In this document: positions 55,984 through 64,000 of the stretch, in pieces
How the letters are laid out: each line of letters starts with the position of its first letter
Numbering within the stretch: the first letter of the stretch is position 1
Notes under the pieces: generated by a model
Seen by the model: the letters and a program-made list of their open reading frames with translations, nothing else
What the model was told of the DNA's origin: nothing
The model's database searches: none
Assembly: GCA_951640165.1 (NCBI GenBank)
Contig: OX621251.1
Span: 30,404,893-30,468,892 of the forward strand
Length of the DNA stretch: 64,000 nt
Reading direction: 5' to 3'
Source: Pseudoips prasinana
Taxonomy: Eukaryota; Arthropoda; Insecta; Lepidoptera; Nolidae
Position numbers and translations under genes: made by a program

Positions 55984-56308
55984 TCATGAATAAAAATATT
56001 GGTCTGGTCTAGTAGTTCTGCAAAGGAAAATGACTGCAAGATATATATACTTTTATCTCTTTCTATGTTGCATAACTCCGATACAGAGGTCAGCATGAGC
56101 TGTACTTTACCTAGTCTACTGTCACTACTAAAATACTCTAGAAACAGGGGGGGTTAATACTTTTTGATGAAATCTGATGTAGAGAGAACTTAAATCTCGG
56201 AGGAGGATGTAATTGAATTCTTCGGCAACCATATGTTAAAGTTCTATCTATCTATGAAGCCTAAACGGGAACCCTGCGTAGCGTTAAACGGGATCAACAT
56301 TTAAGTGA

Positions 56309-56491
56309 GTTAGGACACGTTTTTTTTACGGTTCCGTACGAGAAGGATGGCAACGGAATCCTATTACTAAACCTCTTGTGTTCATCCGTCTGTCTGTCAG
56401 TGGCAGGTGACATTTTAACAAAGTGAGTGTTCATAATAGTTTCTTGATAGTACGGAACCCTTCGTGACAGACTCGCACTTAACCGGCTTTT
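56309..56491 (-). repeat. Decayed GGTTCC...CGCACTTG repeat
   Basis: GGTTCCGTACGAGAAGGA and GTACGGAACCCTTCGTGACA...ACTCGCACTTAACCGG mark the two ends; the middle is shortened. Orientation is uncertain because both ends carry GTACGGAAC-like sequence. Confidence 0.5.
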
Positions 56492-57180
56492 TATGCTGTT
56501 CACCAAGCGGTATGAACAGAAGTACAGTTGAGATCACACGTTAGCGGATATAGTAGCACTTCGAAAAGCGCTTTTGTTACCTTCGTAATAAAGGTGTTGT
56601 TCAGGTCAAGGTGGCGACTTGAAGTCAAATGAACCTGACAGACCGGCTTGAAAGTGAACAGTATTAGCTCCTAAATAAACTTAAACCAACTTAACCAAAA
56701 ATAAACCCTGAATAAGGGAATAATTATTAGGTATCCCCGAGATTTCCACTCAATTTTCGCGTGAAGACATCACAATGATGCCTTGTTTTATCTCAACTTT
56801 ATCACATAAATAATGCAGTTCAAAATGCGATATCAACATTTTATATAAATTAGTGTCATGATGATATATGAAGATAACAAAAAAAATTGGAGATCGATGA
56901 GAACGAGAGATCGATAGATAAACGTAATCTTTCGTTATTGTAAATATAGTAACCAATGATAAAAACAATATGTCATAACTTCATTGGTTGGTGACAATAA
57001 AACGTAAATACAAACGTAGTGCAGATATGTGCACATAGAATACAGTGCTGCTCAATTAGAGAGCCTTCTAGCACTTAACGATGGACAGTGGTATTCAAAT
57101 ATAGAAAAACAAATGCCTACGTACAAATAAATTGTATTCTAAATCATTACTGCAGTTCACATCAGTATAAAGAGAATAAA
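56492..57180. other. No gene seen
   Basis: AT-rich non-coding; the minus-strand frame at 56750-56968 has no recognised domain. Confidence 0.35.
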
Positions 57181-57372
57181 TATACGAGTATAAAGAGGTA
57201 ACGTTTGTGAGTTTGTGTCGTTGTAAGGGGTAATCTCTGGATCTACTGAACCGATTTTCAAAATTATTTCACTAATAGAAAGCTACGTTATTGTGGAGTG
57301 TCATAGGCTATGAAAAAACGGGCATGGACAAAAATATTTATAACGCGGAACGAACTTCGCGGGCCCTGCTAG
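57181..57372 (+). mobile_element. Helitron-like element, sister of 26838
   Basis: TATAAAGAGGTAACGTTTGT, GTAAGGGGTAATCTCTGGAT and CTACTGAACCGATTTTCA match the 26.8-kb copy. The 3' end has the hairpin GCGGAACGAACTTCGC and GCCCTGCTAG with T following. The 5' terminal TC is degraded (TATACGAGTATAAAG). Confidence 0.8.
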
Positions 57373-57433
57373 TCAATTATAAAAGTTACTTAACAAATAA
57401 TTTATTGATACATTTTCATTAATTAATCCACGT

Positions 57434-57577
57434 GTGTCCATTCGGAACCAAAACTTTAATTCTGTTAGTTTACAACTTATAAAAAAAAATATTAACCATA
57501 AAGTTTGCTTACTTGCACTAAGTAACGAGTAAAACTCTCAGCTAATCCAACACGACACAGCGGTTCCGAATGGACAC
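57434..57577. mobile_element. MITE candidate with 16-bp TIR
   Basis: GTGTCCATTCGGAACC (57434-57449) is exactly inverted at 57562-57577 (GGTTCCGAATGGACAC). CCACG lies just outside both ends and may be a target duplication. The interior is AT-rich. Confidence 0.6.
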
Positions 57578-57659
57578 CCACGGGGACATATAAAACCAAA
57601 AAGAAAAAATGATCATCATTTTTACTCACTTTTTAAATTCCGAAATGCGAACAACACAA

Positions 57660-57940
57660 CACTACTGTAACCGAACGTGGTTTTTATTTACGAATGTAGC
57701 GCGTACCGTGGTAGACGGGCGTGCGTTCACCGTCGCGGGTCTGTCTCGTTTGATTCTTTCCGCATAATGTAGTGACGTATATAGTGGAGCGGCAAACGAT
57801 CTGATTGGTCGGCAGCCGCCGTGCCCTATCGCGTCACATAGTGAAAAGTTAAGTAAAAAAGTTCTTACGACTATATTAAAGTTGGAAGTTGCGGTGTGAC
57901 ACCTTTTTAGAGTGGGCCTAGACGTTGGGGCGCGCAATCC
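57660..57940. other. GC- and CpG-rich interval, no gene assigned
   Basis: A sharp compositional rise (GTAGCGCGTACCGTGG, CGTGCGTTCACCGTCGCGGG, GGTCGGCAGCCGCCGTGCCC). The minus-strand open frame of 91 codons probably reflects composition. A promoter or first exon of an unseen gene is possible, but no TATA/Inr or splice evidence was found. Confidence 0.3.
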
Positions 57941-57973
57941 TCTATTTAGGAGTGATTGATAAAAAACAAAAAA

Positions 57974-58475
57974 ATATCCTGGGACATTATTCCGGAACCC
58001 AAACTAAGCTGAGCTTGTACTATGGAAACCAGATAACTGATAACTACATATACTTTCCTTTACTTTTCTTTTGTAAAAACATAATTATATAGATAACTAG
58101 CGGCCCGGTACGTGCTTCGCTACGTATAAGGCATAGTAATAAAAAATGATTATTAAGTTCATTTATTCAAACAAAACAATGTTTTAAATTGCTAAAAGAT
58201 GTTGATTTTACACTTTTTCAAGACCTTTTTTAAATTTTCTCTACGTATAAACCTTCCCTGAACTTCCACGAATAATTCAAGACCAAAATTCGGCCAAATC
58301 GGTAATGGCGTTGTTGAGTTATGACATTACAACGAAAAGTGGCATTGATTTTTATGTATATAGATTACACCCAGACTCAGGACAAACAGACATGTTCATG
58401 CACACAAATATCTGTCCTGGGTGGGAATCGAATCCACGACCTCCGGCGTGAAAAGCAAGCATTTGCCAACCACGC
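57974..58475 (-). mobile_element. tRNA-derived SINE split by a Helitron-like element
   Basis: The complement gives the head (58475 leftwards: CGTGGTTGGCAAATGCTTGC, box B GTGGATTCGATTCCCACCC, GTCTGTTTGTCCTGAGTCTG) down to 58365, then resumes at 58096 with the rest of the body and the terminus CCCAGGATATT. Joining 58096 to 58365 reproduces the AGATAATTACAC motif of the sister copy at 20.9 kb exactly. Confidence 0.88.
58097..58364 (-). mobile_element. Helitron-like element inserted in the SINE without target duplication
   Basis: The complement begins TCTATATACATAAAAATCAA (5' TC at 58363-58364) and ends ACCGGGCCGCTAG (CTAG at 58097-58100); flanks A and T. Subterminal ACGTAGCGAAGCACGT-like hairpin (plus strand ACGTGCTTCGCTACGT). 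No bases of the SINE are duplicated or lost, the behaviour expected of a Helitron. Confidence 0.88.
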
Positions 58476-58527
58476 ATATTACTTTATTTTACTTCAGTAT
58501 GGTAATTTTTTTATTATATTTTCTCAT

Positions 58528-58737
58528 AGGTCGTAGAACTGACGGCCGATGGGGCAGAAAGGTTCTCGAGTGGCGACCACGAACCGGAGGACGCAGCGTG
58601 GGCAGGACCCTAAAAAGTGTACCAACGTACTTGCAAGGGTCGCTGGATGCACGCAGCACAGTACCGGCTATTGTGGAGATCCTTGGGGGAGGCCTCTGTC
58701 CAGCAGTGGACGTCTTTCGGCTGATATGATGATGATG
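58528..58737 (+). pseudogene. RTE LINE 3' end, 5'-truncated
   Basis: Carries the codons for RTDGRWGRKVLEWRPRTGGRS, a damaged middle, then LWRSLGEAF-equivalent sequence and the (GAT)n tail ending at about 58737. An ATGGTAATTT repeat on both sides (58499 and 58735) may be an imperfect target duplication. Confidence 0.78.
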
Positions 58738-59083
58738 GTAATTTATTATTTTATGGGCAATGTATTCTATAACAAACTTCCCAATGATATTAGACAATTA
58801 TCTACGAATACGTTTAAAAGAATTATTAAAGCCAAATTATGTAGGAGGAGATATTACAAAATTACTGATTATTTAAGTGAACAAAGTGCTTGGGATTGAG
58901 TTGTTCTAAGTCAGCACACATAAAAACATATAATATATTAAGTGAATTTTATTTTAAAAAATAATTCCTACTGAGTTTTCTGGCAGTGTTTCTCAGTAGA
59001 TGCCACACCATGCCCTGCACGGTAGGGTAAAAAAATTACAATTTCACACAAATGTAAATTTTTACTGAATAAATTATATTTGA
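58738..59083 (+). pseudogene. CR1/Jockey-group LINE 3' end
   Basis: The coding tail FYNKLPNDIRQLSTNTFKR, IIKAKLCRRRYYKITDYLSE, QSAWD and stop at about 58899, then a 3' UTR ending ACTGAATAAATTATATTTGA with an AATAAA signal. Homologous in design to the fragment at 45413 but a different family. Everything upstream is missing or replaced by the RTE copy. Confidence 0.7.
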
Positions 59084-59116
59084 ATCAGTATAATTATGTT
59101 CTTATATGTTTTAACT

Positions 59117-59290
59117 GCTCGTGTGGCGCAGCGGCTTTGACAGTCGCCTCGCCGCTTCATGTTACGGGTTCGAGTCCCGCGTCAGACAACTATTTGTGTG
59201 ACCCATAAATAGTTGTTCTGAGTCTGGATGTACCTGATTTGTGTCCGTCTATTATATGTTTGTAAGACCGTAATGCGGGCGTTGTATTTA
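59117..59290 (+). mobile_element. tRNA-derived SINE, second family, full length
   Basis: Box A-like GTGTGGCGCAGCGGC (59121-59135), box B ACGGGTTCGAGTCCCGC (about 59163-59179), then ACAACTATTTGTGTGACCCA, GTCTGGATGTACCTGATTTG, TGTCCGTCTATTATATGTTT and the tail TAATGCGGGCGTTGT. Best copy of this family in the window. Confidence 0.85.
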
Positions 59291-59987
59291 AAAAAATGTA
59301 TTAAGTATGGTTATTCACTGGTTGGTTGGTGGTTAGGATTTCAGATCAGAACAATCTCCTTGTTGCATAATAGTTATTGTTCATCTACCACTTCATAGAA
59401 ATATGCCTTTAGGTAATATACAAATGAACTATATATTTGGATGACTTATACTATAATAAAAACAAAATTAAAAAAAAAACAAATTTTCTTCAATTTTCTC
59501 TTCACAAAGAAATACAGGCTCTAATTAAAACAAATACATCTTAATTATGGTTGGGGTACTAAGTTAGAACCTAACTTTGTGAGAGACTGGTGCCTATTGT
59601 AGGTTTTGGATAAACCTACAATATTTGGATTTGCACGTGAGGTTTTCAGCATGTGGGATGTTGACTCGGTTTTCATTGTGCCGATAATAATTTCTGCCTA
59701 TGGCTTATTAGAAATACCTTCGAATAATATTCCTTTTTTGATGAATTCATAAATTTCAAATCTAATAATTTGCTATGATATATTTAATTTATAATTTAAT
59801 ATTGTGACGATCGATTATGGTATAGACCGATTTGTTATTTTTTGTTTTAATTATTTTATTTGCCTTAAGTATAGTTTTAGTATATTTTTAATTTATTGAC
59901 ATTGTTTAGACATTTAATATATTTTATAATCATTTTCATGACATGTAAGTAATCTTACCAATAAATAACTATTTGACTAACACCTGA
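59291..59987. other. No gene seen
   Basis: AT-rich non-coding. A small hairpin-like TTGTAGGTTT...AAACCTACAA (about 59597-59621) is present. Confidence 0.4.
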
Positions 59988-60133
59988 GGGTCAGCGCAGA
60001 CGGAGAGGAGCGCAGCGGAGAGGATTTTATTAAGGCACTAGAAAATCAACTTTAAAATTATTGAAATAAAGTTGATTTTCTAGTGCCTTAATAAAATCCT
60101 CTCCGCTGCGCTCCTCTCTGTCTGCGCTGGCCC
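59988..60133. repeat. Large hairpin, 67-bp arms, 12-nt loop
   Basis: 59988-60054 pairs with 60067-60133 with only about two mismatches, both near the open end. The outer halves are GC-rich (GCGCAGCGGAGAGG), the inner halves AT-rich (TTTATTAAGGCACTAGAAAA). A foldback MITE or a natural long-hairpin RNA source; no second copy is seen in the window. Confidence 0.9.
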
Positions 60134-60271
60134 TGAAGAGAAACGTTAGGTAGTTGGGTCAAGAACCAGATTCAAAAAGCCGAGCTTTTGGCCACGGCTT
60201 GCATTGTTAGGAGGTTTCTGTCTCTAGAGCCGTAACCTCTGGTAGGATGTACAATGTTCTTGCTGCCGATT

Positions 60272-60444
60272 GCAGCATTCCTAGGTCGCGGGCTACTTTA
60301 CAAATATATATATCACGGACTCAAAGTACACTCATACTCATAATAACTGCCTGTGGGTCACACAAACAGTTGATCTGTCCGGGACTTGAACCCGCGACAC
60401 GAGGTGGCTAGGCGATTATCGTAACCGCTGTGCCACACACGTGC
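60272..60444 (-). mobile_element. Second-family tRNA SINE
   Basis: The complement: GTGTGTGGCACAGCGGTTAC, box B GCGGGTTCAAGTCCCGGAC, ...CTGTTTGTGTGACCCACAG and a tail ending CCGCGACCTAGG. A degenerate but complete copy. Confidence 0.72.
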
Positions 60445-60728
60445 AGTCAAATAATTTAACTCATAGACTGAATGTATTCATTATATGACATTAATTGTAT
60501 CGCAAAGTTCCCAATATTACAATATACTTTCAAATAAAAAGAGGAAAAGTTCAGTCCGCAATTATAAATAAATCTAGGCACTAAACACTTATGACGAAAT
60601 AAGCAGCCATTAAATGAATATAAAAAATAAAACATGTAGAACGGTCTTTATAAACATAATGTCTACAGTAAGATTAATGTTTTTAATAAGTTAAATGTTA
60701 TTATTTGAACTTTGTTAATGTTAAATCG

Positions 60729-61447
60729 CAGAGTCTCTCAACAAGTGGGTCTGAAAATGAACATGGATAAGACGAAAATCATGTCAAACGTCCATGTTGC
60801 ACCCACTCAATTGAAAGTTGGTGACTCTGCACTCGAAGTTGTAGAGAACTATATTTACCCAGGACAGACCATCCAACTAGGTAGGTCCAACTTCGAGAAG
60901 GAGGTCAATCGTAGAATCCAACTCGGATGGGCAGCGTTCGGGAAGCTACGTAACATCTTCTCGTCCAAAATACCGCAGTGTCTCAAGTCGAAAGTCTTCG
61001 ACCAGTGTGTGTTGCCAGTGATGACATACGGAACAGAGACGTGGTCGCTCACTATGGGCCTTATTAGAAGGCTCAAGGTCACCCAAAGAGCAATGGAGAG
61101 GGCTATGCTCGGAGTTTCCCTGCGGGATCGCATCAGAAATGTCGAAATCCGCAGGCGAACCAAAGTCACCGACATAGCCCGAAGAATTGCCAAGCTGAAG
61201 TGGCAGTGGGCAGGGCACATAGCTCGTAGAGCCGACGGCCGTTGGGGCAGAAAGGTTCTCGAGTGGCGACCACGAACCGGAAGACGCAGCGTGGGCAGGC
61301 CCCCTACAAGATGGACCGATGATCTTGTGCGGGTCGCTGGAAACTGCTGGATGCGAATAGCACAAGACCGGCAATTGTGGAGATCTCTGGGGGAGGCCTT
61401 TGTCCAGCAGTGGACGTCTTTCGGCTGATATGATGATGATGATGATG
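60729..61447 (+). pseudogene. RTE LINE reverse transcriptase, C-terminal part, with 12-bp target duplication
   Basis: A 5'-truncated copy of about 719 bp flanked by AATGTTAAATCG at 60717-60728 and 61448-61459. The open frame continues to TTTCGGCTGA (stop at 61429) and covers the RT thumb and C-terminal region: LKMNMDKTKIMSN, YIYPGQTIQLGRSNFEKEVN, VLPVMTYGTETWSLT (the RTE-typical YGxETW motif), ADGRWGRKVLEWRPRTGRRS, QQWTSFG. The catalytic palm (YxDD) and endonuclease are upstream and missing. The ATG at 60712 and the first residues lie in host DNA and its target duplication, so no genuine start exists. The frame is intact, suggesting a recent insertion. The tail is GATATGATGATGATGATGAT. Confidence 0.92.
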
Positions 61448-61459
61448 AATGTTAAATCG

Positions 61460-61966
61460 AGACTATACATTTAAAGATGAGATAAGTATATATTTTGCGA
61501 TATATATTATTATTTCGGATACGAATTCTAAGAGATAGCTACAGGTCTCATATACCGAACATAGGTATTTAAATAGTGTGATGCAATCTGTGGCATGCGA
61601 TGCGCAGTCATAGACAATATGTTTATTATTTTTTATTTCTAAATTCAATTATATAGAAATTGCATTATGGTAAAAATCTTATCAATAATTCCTTCGAGCA
61701 AATAAGTTTAATAAATGGAAATTGTATTTGGCTGAATATCGTATCAATAATTCGTTGAAATGTGAGTCATAAAAATAAATTGTGCACTAAAACAGATTAG
61801 CCTAGATTAGATTTTCCTTAGCTCGACCTGGTTACTTTACTTTTAACTATTTAATATACTCTATGATATCTATCTAATCTACATTAATTTAGATAAGTGA
61901 TGAAGATTTGAATGAGATAGTCATACTAAAAAGAAAAAAATGTGAGCCGTCACGGGACGCCTGGCA
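61460..61966. other. No gene seen
   Basis: AT-rich, stop-dense. Confidence 0.4.
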
Positions 61967-62192
61967 GATGTGAAACATCGACATTATTTAGTAAAAGTAA
62001 TATGCAGAAAAGAACATATTGTGATAGGAACTAAATAGTTATGTCATAATGATAAAATAAAAAGTTGATTGCGCATGGCGACGCGTCGCCACACCGTACA
62101 CACTACTATGGTATAGCGTGGCGACGCGTCGCCACGGCATGCGTCGCCACGCCAGAAATCTGTTTTACGTGCGGCTATAGATGTTTCACATC
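61967..62192. repeat. MITE-like unit with a cluster of GC palindromes
   Basis: The borders carry GATGTGAAACATC (61967-61979) and its exact inverse GATGTTTCACATC (62180-62192). Inside are TGGCGACGCGTCGCCA (62076-62091, a perfect 16-bp palindrome) and CGTGGCGACGCGTCGCCACG (62117-62136, a perfect 20-bp palindrome), followed by a third partial copy GCGTCGCCACGCC. Confidence 0.7.
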
Positions 62193-62388
62193 AAAAATAT
62201 ATTTTCTTCAGCTTGCAACGAAATTAAAATTATATTAACATTTCAAAAATGGTTTTCCTACTCTATGATATATATTGATGCGTCAACTAAATTTGACTTT
62301 TTAAATTGGTATTGCTATAACAACGCTAGCACTAGGGAAATAAATCTATGTATCACTGAACTATGTAAGTCCATATAATAATTTTAAT

Positions 62389-62469
62389 ATCCTGGGACAT
62401 TATTTACACCTCCATTTTGACCTCCGGCGAGAAATGCAAGCATTTGCCAAACACCCCAACAGGCCCGTC
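62389..62469 (-). repeat. SINE with internal deletion
   Basis: The 3' terminus (complement AATAATGTCCCAGGATATT) is joined almost directly to the head (complement GGCCTGTTGGGGTGTTTGGC); box B and body are missing. Confidence 0.65.
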
Positions 62470-62712
62470 AGTATATGTAAATCATGTTTATAAAAGTCTC
62501 CCACTCAAACCAACATGATGTGGGCCACGATGAGACGCAACCTGTGACGCGGGTTACTTAGTTAAATTATTAAAAAAAGTTTGTAGTTTTATTTTGCTTC
62601 ATATGTCCTGTGAAGCACTGATACTGGACTGGACTGGGCTATATACAACATGTAACGTAATTAATGCACACCCTCAAACACCCCAATTAGATTAGATTAG
62701 AATATTATGTTA

Positions 62713-63032
62713 ATAGCTGTGCCCCGCACTTTTACCCGCGTTAAATTTTATAAATTATCACAGCTCCTCCCCAGTACGTGATAGCGTGATAATATGTAGC
62801 CTATATGTTGACCCGACCTCTTAGTAATATTCATGCTAAGTTTGAAGTAAATCCATGCAGTACTTTTTGAGTTTAGCCCGGACATACATACAGACAAACA
62901 GGCACACAGACAAAAATTCACAAAACTATATTTTTGGCTTCGATATCGATTGTAGATCACGCCCCAAGAATCCTTTAAAAAAATATTCAATGTACAGTTT
63001 TGACTTTCCCACGATTTTATTATATATATAGA
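62713..63032 (-). mobile_element. Helitron-like element, long subfamily
   Basis: Complement of the 21401 type: 5' TC at 63031-63032, 3' terminus CTAG mutated to CTAT (62713-62716). All landmarks are present (GTTTAGCCCGGACATACA, GGCTTCGATATCGATTG). Confidence 0.78.
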
Positions 63033-63718
63033 TAATCATAATACATACACTGAATTTTTAAATTAACATGTATATGCATTGTTATTTACTAAATTAGTTT
63101 CTCGGAATGAATTTTATTTTTCTTAATTTTGAATTGAATGATGGTATTTGTATGAATTCAAATAACACTGGTATTTTAAATTCTTATTGGTTTGACTTAC
63201 GGTCCATTTCAATTTGTTTTGACTGTACAGGGTTAATATAATGTTATTTTAGTATTCAATATTTTTGGCTGTTTATGTAATTGTTTATTGTATTTATGTT
63301 ATTGAAAATTGCTAGTTATAAGTGTATTGTATTTCGGACACAATGTATTTTGTTAACGAATTAATAAATGAAAAAATGAAATGAAATGAATGAATATGAC
63401 AATAGTTTTCGTATTTTTATTTATTTTTGGGAAAAAAATTACTCATATTAAAAATGATATAAATCGATTCAGTAAACGATTCTGAACAAACTATTTTCAG
63501 GCTGTGCGTTAATTAAGTTACATGTTGTATAAATATGACAGTTGAATGACGTAATTTGCTTAAGAAAGGTCTCCCCAAAAGATTTTCACAATGAATCCCC
63601 TCGAGACGACTTCTACGCCGACGGGGTGAGATGGCGGTGGCGATATTCTTTGCCATCACAGCATGGCTAAATGTAAACTACATGTTTAAAAAATATTCAT
63701 AATAAAAAATATAAAAAT
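63033..63718. other. No gene seen; possible LINE 3' end
   Basis: 63340-63395 ends TTAATAAATGAAAAAATG and (AAATG)n, which looks like a plus-strand LINE 3' terminus, but no coding part was recognised. Confidence 0.35.
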
Positions 63719-63905
63719 AAGTTTTTTATTCACGTAGACTTTAAAAAAGCGCTTGTAAATAATCAGAACATGTTTGTAGTAATACAGTTATTATTTCTAG
63801 TTACTTATTACAGATATTTAGGTACACGAAATGTTAAAACATTTATATAATTTATTTTATAATGGTAGTGATATTTAGCTAGCTTGTATTAAGTTATTGT
63901 CAAGG
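63719..63905 (-). repeat. LINE 3' UTR terminus, second copy
   Basis: Homologous to 40576-40766 over CGTAGACTTTAAAAAAGCGC, AATCAGAACATGTTTGTAG, ATATTTAGGTACACG and TTAAGTTATTGTC. The remaining bases to 64000 are featureless. Confidence 0.55.
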
Positions 63906-64000
63906 AGATTATGTTAAGGTTTAATTATTGAAATTTATATTTTACTACATATTGTCTCAATGGTTCTGTCTATATTAAGGTATGAATGCAGTATTATTAT

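Noticed and set aside
57662..57937. 91-codon minus-strand gene in the GC-rich interval
   Set aside because: The frame is explained by low stop frequency in GC-rich DNA; no domain, start context or splice evidence.
58549..58899. 116-codon gene at 58.5-58.9 kb
   Set aside because: It is a read-through from an RTE 3' end and its (GAT)n tail into an unrelated LINE C-terminal fragment.
60712..60728. ATG and first codons of the 238-codon frame as a genuine start
   Set aside because: They lie in host DNA and in the 12-bp target duplication, upstream of the truncated RTE copy.

Overview
The window looks like nuclear DNA of a moth or butterfly (Lepidoptera). It is strongly AT-rich and packed with interspersed repeats typical of that order: tRNA-derived SINEs with a GGTTCGATTCCCACCC box B, RTE-type LINE 3' ends that finish in (GAT)n, short Helitron-like elements running from 5'-TC to CTAG-3', and foldback MITEs. 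No ordinary host gene could be identified. Every long open frame that could be recognised belongs to a mobile element, so the window reads as a gene-poor intergenic or intronic region. Host exons shorter than about 50 codons could be missed by eye.

Layout. 0.4-2.6 kb: SINE remnants and a Helitron-like element. 2.6-6.9 kb: a complete, apparently recent LTR retrotransposon with two LTRs that read as identical (318 bp), a 4-bp target duplication and one open 514-codon frame (gag, protease and the C-terminal tail of integrase, with no reverse transcriptase). It sits at the tail of an older RTE fragment. 8.4-13.9 kb: a CR1/Jockey-group LINE on the minus strand, split by a 1,603-bp hAT transposon with a perfect 8-bp target duplication; the hAT itself carries a further repeat. 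15-20 kb: mostly featureless, with several near-perfect hairpins. 20-27 kb: SINEs, one split by a MITE, Helitron-like elements, a palindromic tandem array, a 249-bp tandem duplication and RTE debris. 27-40 kb: sparse SINE, Helitron and MITE copies, plus an unrecognised coding-like fragment at 29.4 kb. 41-43 kb: a nested foldback element and a partial copy of a long-TIR element. 45.4-48.3 kb: a LINE fragment, a tandem array of about 148-bp units that grades into longer units, a decayed tyrosine-recombinase retroelement (DIRS-like), then a fuller long-TIR element. 48-58 kb: SINE, LINE and Helitron fragments. 58-62.5 kb: a dense pile-up including a SINE split without target duplication by a Helitron-like element, an RTE copy with a 12-bp target duplication, and a large hairpin.

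How the parts relate. There is no operon-like logic. What the sequence records is successive insertion: LTR element into RTE target site, hAT into LINE, another repeat into the hAT, MITE into SINE, Helitron-like element into SINE, foldback into foldback. Several of these can be resolved to the base from target duplications or from an intact sister copy in the same window. The strongest candidates for something uncommon are the reverse-transcriptase-less LTR element at 2.6-6.9 kb, the coding-like tandem array next to a tyrosine-recombinase fragment at 45.7-47.8 kb, and the composite SINE whose 204-220-bp insert recurs at two loci.
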